Assembly (NCBI GenBank): GCA_902799655.1
Contig: CADCBH010000011.1
Location: forward strand, 1-52,287
Reading direction: 5' to 3'
Length of the DNA stretch: 52,287 nucleotides
Origin: an uncultured Bacteroidales bacterium
GTDB taxonomy: Bacteria; Bacteroidota; Bacteroidia; Bacteroidales; Bacteroidaceae
Under the pieces are notes generated by a model. That model did not search any database and was not told where the DNA came from. It saw nothing but the letters and a program-made list of their open reading frames with translations. This document shows, piece after piece, positions 34,061-42,849 of this stretch (the first letter of the stretch is position 1; the number at the start of each line of letters is the position of its first letter). The translations under genes were made by a program, and so were the position numbers.

Positions 34061-35902
34061 TTACTTCAGTTTCTTGAAGAGTTTGTTGGACTCGAGGGTC
34101 CAATCCTTGCGCTGGAGAAGTTGAGGTTTCTTGCCGATGAACATCTTGGCAGCTTCCTTGTTGCCCTGCAACTGCCATTGGAGCCAAGCAAGGGCGGGAA
34201 TGGTGAACTCGCCACCGTGAGGCTGGCGGTAGGTACCTCCATGACCCACGGGGAAATTGATCGCACAGCAGGGAACATGCTGGATGCGCTTAAAGTCGTC
34301 CATGCCGTTGCCATAAGCAATATCCTCTTTACCACCAAGCATATACATGATAGGTGTGTGGATGTCGTTGAGTTTCTCTTTCTTAGGCATGGGCATACCA
34401 CCGACAGCCTGAGCAGCATTCTGTTCGTTGAAGAGTCCGCTATTACAAATCATGAGCGCCTTGATACGTGGGTCGGCACAGTTGAAGAGCGTCTGCAGAC
34501 CACCGCACGACATACCGGCGACACAGATTGCCTTGGTGTCAATCTTCTGATAGTAGGGCGACTTGGGATTGGCATTCTGGGCAATAATCCAGTCGATAGA
34601 CTCTATCTGCTGCTCAGCACGCGACATGGGACCTTTGTACCATTCGTCGACCATGGGGATGTCACCCGTAGCGAGGACGATGAAGCCGTTGGAGGCTATC
34701 TCGTTGAGGAAATTCATGTGTTCGAAGGGAGAGTTGGCGCAAGCTCCGTTGCCCCATACCAACACGGGCAGCAACTTGGCAGGACCAAAGGCTGAGAGGT
34801 CCTGAGGCACGAAAATAGTATGTTCGGGCAATGTGGGCTCTTCACGCATGATAGCCTTGTAGGCACCCGTACCGCCGTCCTCGAGGATGCGCGTCTTGGC
34901 TTCCTTTTTGCAGCAAGGCTTCTCGCAGCAGCCCTTCTTACCGTTACGCACGCAATCGAGGAAGCAGGCCATCTTCTTCAGATTCTCCTCAGTGTACATC
35001 TGTGGACCTCCGTGACCGCCCTCAGCGGGGAACGTGGCCTCGGTTTTAACACCAGCAGCCTTCAGCAGCTCGTAGAACTCTTTACCCTGACAGTTGGGCA
35101 CGACATTGTCCTTGTCGCCATGGAAGATGATGACGGGAGGATTGTTTTTGTTGACATAATAAGTAGCACTGAGACTGCGATACTTGTCGGGCTCTTTGGC
35201 CAGCTTCGAGTTGAGCAGCACATCCTCGGGTGAGTTCTCACCCATCTTCATACCTTCGCCACAGTCCATATTGGTGAGGTCTACAGGACCAGACCAGTCA
35301 CAGGCTGCATTGACACTGCTGCTCTCGCTGAGGAAATTGCCGATGGTACCTTCAAGGTCAATGTCATAGCTGCCAACCTTCGTCTGCTTCAGACCAGTAG
35401 TGGTAGCGGTAATAGAGGCCAGATGACCACCGGAGGAGAAACCACTGGTGGCAATGAACGACGTGTCGAACTTATACTTCTTAGCCTCACCACGTACAAA
35501 GCGCACTACGGCACGGATATCGTGAATCTGGGCAGGCCACTTGGCGTCCATGCTTGAACGGTGGTTCGGACATACAACAGCATAACCGGCATCCAATAGT
35601 GACTTCACAATCGTGCCGAGGTCAGCCATACCTTTACTATTGTTTGAGAACCAAGCACTGCCATAGATATGAATCACTACAGGATAACTCTCTTTCTCCT
35701 GCTTGGGCAGGTAGATATCGCAGGTATGATATGCCTGATTGTCACCGGCATAATTGACATCCTTCCACTGTTGACTTGTCTCCAGGTTTACTTGCGGCAC
35801 CTGAAAGCCACCAAAACCACCTGCTGGCTGAGCCTGACAGGTGTCTGTAAAGAGCCAGCCACATAAAGCTAGCCCCAAAAACATAGTTGATAATTTTTTC
35901 AT
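34061..35902 (-). CDS. Two-domain alpha/beta hydrolase with Cys-rich linker (dual esterase)
   Basis: A 613-residue exported protein with two separate alpha/beta-hydrolase domains. The first (about 45-318) has Ser156 in GFSSG, Asp263/265 in FHGDKDNVVP and His297 in EGGHGG, like acetylxylan esterases. The second (about 340-590) has Ser465 in GMSCG, Asp527 in GGKEDIAYG and His554 in PVGHGG, like a dienelactone-hydrolase or acetyl-esterase. The linker contains GCCEKPCC (324-331). N-terminal PAGGFGGFQVP follows the signal peptide. Each half has an apparent complete triad. Substrates are probably acetyl or hydroxycinnamoyl groups on xylan, judged from the neighbours GH3, GH31 and CE15. Confidence 0.78.
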   Translation of the reverse strand: MKKLSTMFLGLALCGWLFTDTCQAQPAGGFGGFQVPQVNLETSQQWKDVNYAGDNQAYHTCDIYLPKQEKESYPVVIHIYGSAWFSNNSKGMADLGTIVKSLLDAGYAVVCPNHRSSMDAKWPAQIHDIRAVVRFVRGEAKKYKFDTSFIATSGFSSGGHLASITATTTGLKQTKVGSYDIDLEGTIGNFLSESSSVNAACDWSGPVDLTNMDCGEGMKMGENSPEDVLLNSKLAKEPDKYRSLSATYYVNKNNPPVIIFHGDKDNVVPNCQGKEFYELLKAAGVKTEATFPAEGGHGGPQMYTEENLKKMACFLDCVRNGKKGCCEKPCCKKEAKTRILEDGGTGAYKAIMREEPTLPEHTIFVPQDLSAFGPAKLLPVLVWGNGACANSPFEHMNFLNEIASNGFIVLATGDIPMVDEWYKGPMSRAEQQIESIDWIIAQNANPKSPYYQKIDTKAICVAGMSCGGLQTLFNCADPRIKALMICNSGLFNEQNAAQAVGGMPMPKKEKLNDIHTPIMYMLGGKEDIAYGNGMDDFKRIQHVPCCAINFPVGHGGTYRQPHGGEFTIPALAWLQWQLQGNKEAAKMFIGKKPQLLQRKDWTLESNKLFKKLK

Positions 35903-35953
35903 ATTAGTTGTTAGTACTATTATTTATCTTGCAATCAGACATCCCGGCAGGAT

Positions 35954-38341
35954 TCAGTCAGTCAACTTCACTTCAGAGAAGTAGTGATCGCGCAAAGGCT
36001 TGGTAACCTTCTCACCCTTCAGCGTAATGTCCTGTTCCAAACGAATATCGGCAGAAGAGGCACCCACCTTGACAGTATATGTTCCTGGCAAGATATTCCA
36101 TTGGCGTTGGCCATCATTGGAGTAATAGCCAAACTGGTCAGTATAGAGTTTCACCTCCACACGCTTTGTCTGACCAGGTTCCAGTGTCACACGGGCAAAG
36201 CCCTGCATCTGCAAAGGACGGATTGGCTGGTCGGCATTGGTGGGTGACAGGTATATCTGTGCTATCTCGTCAGCAGCCATCTTACCCGTGTTCTTGATTT
36301 CGAATGAGAGGTTAACATAGTCGGACGAGATGCGTGACGACTGGTCAAGCAGCAGGTGTTTATATTCGAAGGTGGTATAGCTCAAGCCATAGCCGAAAGG
36401 CCACTGAATCGGTTGAGAATCGACTGATGATTGTTGAGAATTATAGCAGAATGGCTTGTAGAGTTCCTTGTTGGGATAGCTCACAGCGAGTTTGGCAGAG
36501 GGAGATACCAGACCATAGAGAATGTCTGCAACAGCATGACCACCCTCCTCACCGGGGTACCAAGCTTGGATGACAGCTGCACAGCGCTCAGCGAGTCCTG
36601 ACACCACCTGAGCACGACCTCCGAAGATCACCAGTACTACAGGTTTTCCCGTAGCAATGAGCGACTCCACATACTGTTCCTGCTTACCAGGCAGGCGCAA
36701 ACCCTTTCGGTCACGGTTCTCACCACACAGCATTACATTCTCACCCATAGCGGCAATGATGACATCAGCCTCAGCTGCCTTGGCGAGGGCAGAGTCGGCA
36801 TTGGCTTCCTCTCCAGAGTCAACCTTACGATGCAGAATCTCATACTCCCAAGCACGCTCATCGCCAGCCTTGCCGAACTTGGTCTCGATGGTCTCCGTCC
36901 AGTCGCAGCCGCGCTCATACATGATGTTTACACTGTCTGGTTTGTGTGACTGGAGACCCTCCAACAGTGTGATGACGTGGGGATGGTCGAGATCTTTTTC
37001 CACCTTCTTCCAGAAATAGGTCATGGCAGGGAACGAATAGTCGCCACACATGGCCCACATGGAGTTGGCATTGGGTCCTGTCACCAAGACATTCAACTTT
37101 GTGGTATCAAGAGGCAAGATGGTGTCGTTCTGTAGAAGAACGATTGATTGCGTGGCAATTTGATAGGCCGTTTGGCGCTCTTCCGGGGTATCGAGGACTA
37201 TCTTCTCCTCACTATACAGATAGGGCTTACGGTCGAAGAGACCCGCACGGAACTTATAGCGCAGCACGTCCTTGACAGCCCGCTCAAGCGTTTCGGGTTT
37301 TACCAGTCCCAAATCCATTGCTTCCTGTAGATACTGGTAGTTGGCACCAAATGGGAAATCGACATCATTGCCACCATTGATAGCTGCGGCTGCCTTATGA
37401 ACAGCATCCCAGCCTTTCTCTCCATCGGGGAATCCGACGGGCACAGGCAGCTGGTCGATAGCTGTATAGTCACTGACCACCATACCGTCGAAGCCCAGAT
37501 AGCCACGTAGGATATCATTGAGAATAGTACTGTCAGCCACACAGGTCAGTTTATTACCTTTCATCGCATGATAACCTGGCATCACACACTTGCTGCCAGA
37601 CAAACGAATCATCGCCTCATGAGGCATCAGGATTTCTTCCATCAGTTCCTTTTCCTCAGCATCACCGCCACCGCCATAGCCCAGATAGTGTTTGGAGCAG
37701 GCACCCACACCCTTCTTCAAGTCACCCTGTTGCAGACCACGGACAAAAGCAACGCCCATGGCTGCGGAGAGATAGGCATCCTCGCCATACGACTCCTCCA
37801 GACGGTTAAAACTGGGTGTACGGCAGACATCGACCATCGGTGACAGCGACAGTACACCACCCATCTGACGCATCGTGGTGCTCGTCTGACGTGTCTTGAC
37901 CTCAGCCAGTTCGGTATTGAACGAGCAGGCCTGTCCTATCTGCTGAGGATAGATTGTGGCACCACGGGTATTGATACCCGAAAGCACCTCCTCGTGAAAG
38001 AGAGCGGGAATGCCATTTGGCGTATGGTGCATCAACCACTCCTGGATGGCAGCCACCTGGTCGCGCAACACATTCGGATCACGAGGTTTCTGACTGGCAT
38101 ACTGTGAAAAGTGGCCAATACCATAGGGTATCAACTGGCGACACTTGGCCGTATCAAGTTTCCCTTGTTTGTCGAAGAGGTCTTCCATATACATACTCTT
38201 CAACTGGGCGATACGCTCTTCCTGTGACATCTTACGGTAGAGCTGGTCAATCTGTTTTTCCATTTCTTCTGGGGTTGTCGTTGTACAACTCATCATGAGT
38301 GCTGCTGTGCACATCAGGAGTGAGAGAATTGCTTTTTTCAT
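35954..38341 (-). CDS. GH3 beta-glycosidase lipoprotein (xylosidase/glucosidase)
   Basis: A 795-residue GH3 enzyme. I start at 38341 (MKKAILSLLMCTAALMMSC), which gives a lipoprotein signal with Cys19; the open frame to 38371 adds ten unlikely residues. Asp291 in GMVVSDYTAI is the nucleophile; HYLGYGGGGDAEE and KCVMPGYHAMKG are typical of beta-xylosidase/glucosidase members. The (alpha/beta)6 sandwich begins after about 400 (VLVTGPNANSMWAMCGDYSFP), and a fibronectin-like C-terminal domain has the TGKMAADEIAQIYLSP motif. It would trim non-reducing xylose or glucose from xylo-oligosaccharides. It sits between GH31 and the double esterase. Confidence 0.93.
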   Translation of the reverse strand: MKKAILSLLMCTAALMMSCTTTTPEEMEKQIDQLYRKMSQEERIAQLKSMYMEDLFDKQGKLDTAKCRQLIPYGIGHFSQYASQKPRDPNVLRDQVAAIQEWLMHHTPNGIPALFHEEVLSGINTRGATIYPQQIGQACSFNTELAEVKTRQTSTTMRQMGGVLSLSPMVDVCRTPSFNRLEESYGEDAYLSAAMGVAFVRGLQQGDLKKGVGACSKHYLGYGGGGDAEEKELMEEILMPHEAMIRLSGSKCVMPGYHAMKGNKLTCVADSTILNDILRGYLGFDGMVVSDYTAIDQLPVPVGFPDGEKGWDAVHKAAAAINGGNDVDFPFGANYQYLQEAMDLGLVKPETLERAVKDVLRYKFRAGLFDRKPYLYSEEKIVLDTPEERQTAYQIATQSIVLLQNDTILPLDTTKLNVLVTGPNANSMWAMCGDYSFPAMTYFWKKVEKDLDHPHVITLLEGLQSHKPDSVNIMYERGCDWTETIETKFGKAGDERAWEYEILHRKVDSGEEANADSALAKAAEADVIIAAMGENVMLCGENRDRKGLRLPGKQEQYVESLIATGKPVVLVIFGGRAQVVSGLAERCAAVIQAWYPGEEGGHAVADILYGLVSPSAKLAVSYPNKELYKPFCYNSQQSSVDSQPIQWPFGYGLSYTTFEYKHLLLDQSSRISSDYVNLSFEIKNTGKMAADEIAQIYLSPTNADQPIRPLQMQGFARVTLEPGQTKRVEVKLYTDQFGYYSNDGQRQWNILPGTYTVKVGASSADIRLEQDITLKGEKVTKPLRDHYFSEVKLTD

Positions 38342-38379
38342 TTTATCACTATACATGTTTGTTTTCATCAAGGGAGACC

Positions 38380-40563
38380 TCAGCGCTGAGGCAGTTCAGA
38401 GTCATATCCCGTCCGTATGAATACAGGAATATAGGCTTTGGTGACTGGTGTGGTAACATACTGTCCACCGTCATAGTGCCGCCCGGTGCGGTAGTCTGTC
38501 CATCCGTCCTTACTTTTAGGCAGATAAGTACGCCATGTGGTGACACCTGGCTCTGTCACAGGATTGACCAGCAGGGCTGGTCCGAACATATAGCTATAAC
38601 GTTGACGCAGAGCCTCCTGGTCATCGGCGAAGTCAAAGACCAGCGGGCGCATCAGCGTATAACCCTTGGCACTCACAGCTTTGGCACATTGCTCGATATA
38701 AGGCAACAGACGATAACGCTCCTTCAGGCAGTCAGCAATGATGGCTTTGGCTTCAGGACCATAGTTCCATGGCTCGGTATTGCTCATATAGCCATGAACG
38801 CGCATCAATGGCAAGTAGATGCTGGTCTCTATCCAGCGCAGCATACGCTCGATATAGGCAGAGTCGGTATATTGGTTGCCTGGACGGAAGAATCCGCCAG
38901 CATCATAGGTCCACCAAGGAATACCAGCAGCCTGCATGCCCAAACCGCCACTAATTTGGCGACGTAGCGTCTCCCAGTCGTTGCCGACATCTCCCGACCA
39001 CAGAGCCACGCCATAGCGCTGGACACCTGGGAAACCGCTACGGGTGAGAATCATCGGTTCCTTGCCAGCATCCACCAAACCTTCATAAACAGTCTTGCAG
39101 ACCAACAAAGGATAGACGTTGCGCACCTGTTCGCCCGACCATTTTCCATTGTTGACGCGGCGCCCCAAGAGGTCATCATTCTCCGGCTCCGTTGCATCCT
39201 GCCACCAGGCATCGATGCCCAACGGCAGCAGACGTTCCTTGAAATGGTGCCAATAGGCAGCAGCTGCCGAGGGGTTGAAGAAATCTATCCAGTCAGTACC
39301 AGGAATATAATAACCGTCACGCTCCATCTGCTGTCCGATATCCGAACGCTTGTCTATCTTCGACCACACACTGAGCATCAGCCTCATATTCATCTGATGC
39401 AGGCTGTCTGTCAACGCCTTGGGATTGGGATAGAAGTCTTCATCGAAGCGCATGGAGTTCCATCCGTATTTGCCCCAATACTGCCAGTCCTGCACCAGCA
39501 TGCTGACAGGCAACTGCTCCTGCTGGAAGCGACGGGCAGTCTCCAGAATCTCCTGTGAGCTATGGAAGCGCTCACGGCAATGGATATATCCTAAAGCCCA
39601 TGAAGGCATCTGTGGACAGTTGCCCGTAAGATGACGATAGGTTGCGATGACCTCATCGGCAGACCCGACGAACACGGTATAATCGACTGCTTCAGAGAGG
39701 GGTGAGCGCAATACCGTCTGGTCTTTCACCTGCTGGTAGTAAAGCACGGGACTGTCACCTTCAGAAAGATTGGCAGTGACGGTGTGTTGCCCCTTGGTCA
39801 GGTGAACGATGGTGGATGCCGTAGGGGGCAGCCATAGGTTCTGCATATAGATGACCTCCTGGCCGTCAATAGCTAGATGGTGGCGGCGTGCCATCTTCTG
39901 TCCCACATCCAACAGCAAGGCATAGTCGCCTTCAGCCTTCACATCGAGGGTTGCGACAAAACGATGACGCTTGCGGATCTCCTGCTTGCCACCTTCCGTC
40001 GAGGTGACATTCACCACCTCAGCTTTTCCTTCGCCCTGTTGGCGCTCCAATTTAAGTTGAGAGCCACAAGGGTTGTATTCCGTCAGTCCGTAATTATTCC
40101 ACAGCACGCCATAACCTTTGCTCGACAGCAGCATAGGGATGCTGATCTGTGTATTCACCTGGGTAAGGCGCCGTGATAGACCACGGATATTGGTAAAACC
40201 ATCCTGAAACTGTCCGAGGCCATAGAGGTATTCATCCTTTGGCGAGTCAATGACAAGAGTAGCCTCACCATTCGCCCATTCATGACGCATCGCCTTGAAT
40301 ACCACATGCCCCTTGGCATCTCGCACAACCACAGTGTTGCCCTTGACTGTAGCCGAAATCGCGGGATGTGCGACCTCATCATGCTGCACATAAATCCAGT
40401 CAGGCAACTGAGGCATAGCGCCCTGCCGCTCATCAGGCTGATACTGAATGCGCACGGCATTATAAGCCACATAACTCACATGAAACGTACCTCGGGCCAC
40501 AGCCGTCAGCACACCTGCCAACAACAGAATCGTAAGGAGAAAGATTCTACCAATTTTCATCAT
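38380..40563 (-). CDS. GH31 alpha-xylosidase with PA14-type insert
   Basis: A 727-residue exported GH31 enzyme (signal peptide 1-24). The catalytic barrel has Asp456 in WWQDATEPE as nucleophile and Asp525 in LWSGDVGNDW as acid/base. Residues about 205-275 (VKAEGDYALLLDVGQKMARRHHLAIDG) form a PA14-like insert in the N-terminal sandwich, as in xyloglucan-active alpha-xylosidases. VQDWQYWGKYGWNSMRFDEDFYPNP supports that subgroup. It removes alpha-linked xylose from xyloglucan oligosaccharides, which would give the operon a second substrate beside xylan. It is 38 bp upstream of GH3 and 12 bp after the CE1-type gene. Confidence 0.9.
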   Translation of the reverse strand: MMKIGRIFLLTILLLAGVLTAVARGTFHVSYVAYNAVRIQYQPDERQGAMPQLPDWIYVQHDEVAHPAISATVKGNTVVVRDAKGHVVFKAMRHEWANGEATLVIDSPKDEYLYGLGQFQDGFTNIRGLSRRLTQVNTQISIPMLLSSKGYGVLWNNYGLTEYNPCGSQLKLERQQGEGKAEVVNVTSTEGGKQEIRKRHRFVATLDVKAEGDYALLLDVGQKMARRHHLAIDGQEVIYMQNLWLPPTASTIVHLTKGQHTVTANLSEGDSPVLYYQQVKDQTVLRSPLSEAVDYTVFVGSADEVIATYRHLTGNCPQMPSWALGYIHCRERFHSSQEILETARRFQQEQLPVSMLVQDWQYWGKYGWNSMRFDEDFYPNPKALTDSLHQMNMRLMLSVWSKIDKRSDIGQQMERDGYYIPGTDWIDFFNPSAAAAYWHHFKERLLPLGIDAWWQDATEPENDDLLGRRVNNGKWSGEQVRNVYPLLVCKTVYEGLVDAGKEPMILTRSGFPGVQRYGVALWSGDVGNDWETLRRQISGGLGMQAAGIPWWTYDAGGFFRPGNQYTDSAYIERMLRWIETSIYLPLMRVHGYMSNTEPWNYGPEAKAIIADCLKERYRLLPYIEQCAKAVSAKGYTLMRPLVFDFADDQEALRQRYSYMFGPALLVNPVTEPGVTTWRTYLPKSKDGWTDYRTGRHYDGGQYVTTPVTKAYIPVFIRTGYDSELPQR

Positions 40564-40575
40564 TTCGTAAGCATA

Positions 40576-42498
40576 TTAATCGTTTCCACCGAAGCCGCCA
40601 CCAAAACCACCTCCAAAGGAAGGCATCTCAGGAGCAGGCTCCTTGCCGATAGCCAACAGTAATTTAGCCAATGCGCGACGACGCTGACTCCATGTAGGAT
40701 AGTCGTCAGCCCGCACGGTACGAATCTTGAAACCTGGCATCTGAGGCATCCCGGAATTTTGCATAAATTCCAGATTGCTGGTGGTCAGAATGCACGGTTT
40801 GGTATTACCGTCAGCCAGCAAGCGGTCGGCAATGGCATCAGCACCTCCCACCTTAAACCAGCTCTCCATCGTATCACCTTCACCTGGTATCAGCTGTATC
40901 ATGACAGGCATCATCATGCCCCGCTGTGGCATCGCCGAGGTGTACCAAGCCTCATTGCGTTCCAGCTCGTAGGCCACACGGCCATGGGCAATATCACCCT
41001 GTGAGGCGAAGTTAAACGGAGACTTCGGATTGTCGCAGATGCTAAATTTGAAGCCTTTGTCAGGCGATAGGTACATGTTATTGGGATCTGCCACACGGGT
41101 ACCGTCAACCACAAAGCAGTATTTGAAAGTCTCAAAGAGATAATCTGTCATGGTTGTGCTCCATATTCCGCTGGAGTCACGCTCCAAAGCGATGTTCTCA
41201 GGCAGAATCTCACATTCCAGCTCGACCTTCTGAGCCTCGGGAGCCTTAAAGCGGAAGATGATACCTTGCTCCGTATATTCGGGCGAGATAATGGGCTTGG
41301 GGAACAGACGTGCCATCACTCCAGGCGTAAACTGCTGCTCCTTGCCCGTCTTGGCCGGTGCTGGCTGACCATTCTTCATAGCATTCTCAGAAGCTTTCTT
41401 ATTGAAAAGCAATGGCAGCGTCTTGGCAAGGAAATATTTGGCATTCATCCAAGTATGTCCGAACTTGTCATTGGTGAACTCCTTGACGCTACGGATGCCC
41501 TTGGTATCAAGAAATTCCATATAGTCACGGGCATTGCCATACAGGAAGTCGTCAGTGCCTACACCCAACCAGAACAGGCGAATCTTCTTGTTGGTCTCCT
41601 CAGCCTGGTCATATACATTGGGAATATCAGTAGAAGTGAACGAGCTGTATGAACAGAGATACGAGAACTTGTCAAGGTTCGACAGGCCATTAAACAACGC
41701 CTGATTGCCACCACGTGAGAAGCCTCCGATGGCACGGTGGTCGCGGTCGGCCTTGGTACGGTAGTTTTTCTCAATATAGGGCATCAGGTCGTCAATGAGA
41801 TCCTTACTGAAGGGATCACCACCAAAGCGAGTCTGTGGCTGACCAGCGGCAGGCAGTCCACCACCGGCAAGTAATTTCAGAGGATTACCGTAGGGCATCA
41901 CCACAATCATCTCCTTAGCCTCTCCAGCAGCCAGCAGGTTATCCAGGATATAGTTCACTCGACCCACTTTGTAGTACACCTCCTCCGTATCTGTTGTACC
42001 ACTGATAAGGTAGAACACAGGGTAGCGCTTTTGGAAGTCACGCATGTAGGTCGGCGGGAGATAGACTACAGCATGATTGGTGGCACCAATGGTCTTCGAA
42101 TAGTAGTTGACATACTCTACCCTACCATGAGGCACGTTGGTAATATCATGAGGCAGCGGAGCATTGGGGTCGAGCGAGGGAATCTCCAACAGGCTATTCT
42201 TAAAGCCTTCGTTGGGGAAATACTGTGGATTCTCGGGATCCATCACGCTGACGCCATCTACGATGAAACAATAGGGATACATATCAGGGGCAGCTGGCCC
42301 CAAGGTGACAGTCCAGAGGCCGTCGGCACCACGTGTCATGTCTTTACGTCCAGCAAACTGCACGTCAACCATCACGTTTTTGGCTGTTTCGTTCTTGTAT
42401 TGGAAGGTTACAGTTCCGTCTGCGTTACAACGGGGCTGTGCCACTGCACTGATCATGCCTGCCATCAGTGCTGAAAGGATGATTAATTGTCTTTTCAT
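40576..42498 (-). CDS. CE1-type esterase with two CBM48-like domains and a truncated second esterase half
   Basis: A 640-residue exported protein. After the signal peptide (1-20) come a CBM48/E-set-like domain (about 22-110), a CE1 feruloyl/acetyl esterase domain (about 115-365; Ser261 in GGFSRGG, Asp317 in GTDDFLYG, His348 in FGHTW), a second CBM48-like domain (about 390-495) and the beginning and one helix of another esterase domain (GDIAHGRVAYELERNEAWYT, KVGGADAIADRLLADGNTKPCI). The second esterase has no nucleophile Ser and stops at about 620, replaced by a glycine-phenylalanine tail (SFGGGFGGGFGGND). First gene after a canonical promoter and therefore head of the GH31-GH3-esterase operon. 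Feruloyl or acetyl groups on arabinoxylan are the likely substrates. Confidence 0.83.
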   Translation of the reverse strand: MKRQLIILSALMAGMISAVAQPRCNADGTVTFQYKNETAKNVMVDVQFAGRKDMTRGADGLWTVTLGPAAPDMYPYCFIVDGVSVMDPENPQYFPNEGFKNSLLEIPSLDPNAPLPHDITNVPHGRVEYVNYYSKTIGATNHAVVYLPPTYMRDFQKRYPVFYLISGTTDTEEVYYKVGRVNYILDNLLAAGEAKEMIVVMPYGNPLKLLAGGGLPAAGQPQTRFGGDPFSKDLIDDLMPYIEKNYRTKADRDHRAIGGFSRGGNQALFNGLSNLDKFSYLCSYSSFTSTDIPNVYDQAEETNKKIRLFWLGVGTDDFLYGNARDYMEFLDTKGIRSVKEFTNDKFGHTWMNAKYFLAKTLPLLFNKKASENAMKNGQPAPAKTGKEQQFTPGVMARLFPKPIISPEYTEQGIIFRFKAPEAQKVELECEILPENIALERDSSGIWSTTMTDYLFETFKYCFVVDGTRVADPNNMYLSPDKGFKFSICDNPKSPFNFASQGDIAHGRVAYELERNEAWYTSAMPQRGMMMPVMIQLIPGEGDTMESWFKVGGADAIADRLLADGNTKPCILTTSNLEFMQNSGMPQMPGFKIRTVRADDYPTWSQRRRALAKLLLAIGKEPAPEMPSFGGGFGGGFGGND

Positions 42499-42542
42499 GC
42501 TTTTGTGTGCTAATAAGGGTTAGTTTTTTCGGTTTTGCTCTG

Positions 42543-42550
42543 CAAAGGTA
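42543..42550 (-). promoter_or_regulatory. -7 element of the CE1-GH31-GH3 operon (TACCTTTG)
   Basis: TACCTTTG on the - strand, 44 bp before the CE1-type start at 42498. TTG at 42570-42568 is 17 bp upstream; spacing is short but plausible. The inverted repeat at 42557-42592 overlaps the -33 zone. Confidence 0.65.
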
Positions 42551-42556
42551 CAAAAA

Positions 42557-42592
42557 ATCCGCGACACCAACCCTATATTATGTGTCGCAGAT
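42557..42592 (-). terminator. Hairpin overlapping the CE1 operon promoter (second terminator or operator)
   Basis: On the - strand ATCTGCGACA (42592-42583) pairs with TGTCGCGGAT (42566-42557), 10 bp with one G-U, 16-base loop, followed by TTTTTTG. It has the form of an intrinsic terminator, yet occupies the -33 to -8 part of the promoter for the next operon. It might instead be a protein-binding inverted repeat. Confidence 0.55.
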
Positions 42593-42622
42593 TTTGTCGT
42601 ATGTAACAAAATGTTACAAAAA

Positions 42623-42653
42623 CCGCGAGGCAACCCATCAAGGCACCTCGCGG
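42623..42653 (-). terminator. Strong intrinsic terminator after the 50-codon ORF
   Basis: CCGCGAGG (42653-42646 on the - strand) pairs with CCTCGCGG (42630-42623), with a further CC/GG pairing inside the loop, followed by TTTTTG. It is 24 bp beyond the small ORF and closes the transcript that includes it. Confidence 0.8.
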
Positions 42654-42676
42654 ATACATATAGACATTGCTAGTTA

Positions 42677-42829
42677 TTACTCGTCGAACCAGCTATCTTC
42701 ACGTGAGAGGATTTCGCCTGAGTTCAACTGGTCTGTAGAGTTTACAGTCATTGTGCTGATCATCAGCAGTTGATTGCTTTTAATCTCAATAACCTCAGCT
42801 ACGGGAATCATATATTGCTTCTTATTCAT
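42677..42829 (-). CDS. Small 50-residue ORF of unknown function
   Basis: ATG at 42829, TAA at 42677-42679. The product begins MNKKQYMIPVAEVIEIKSNQ, then a polar region, and ends ILSREDSWFDE. It starts 20 bp after the stop of the 538-residue secreted protein and ends 24 bp before a strong terminator. A lysine-rich start, an IPVAEVIEI core and an acidic aromatic tail (SREDSWFDE) resemble small Bacteroidales proteins I have seen as trailing genes of exported proteins, but I do not know their role. It has no signal peptide or membrane segment. A precursor peptide or small chaperone-like partner is possible. The regular codon structure and position make it more than chance. Confidence 0.6.
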   Translation of the reverse strand: MNKKQYMIPVAEVIEIKSNQLLMISTMTVNSTDQLNSGEILSREDSWFDE

Positions 42830-42849
42830 AATAATTTCCTCCATGCCTT

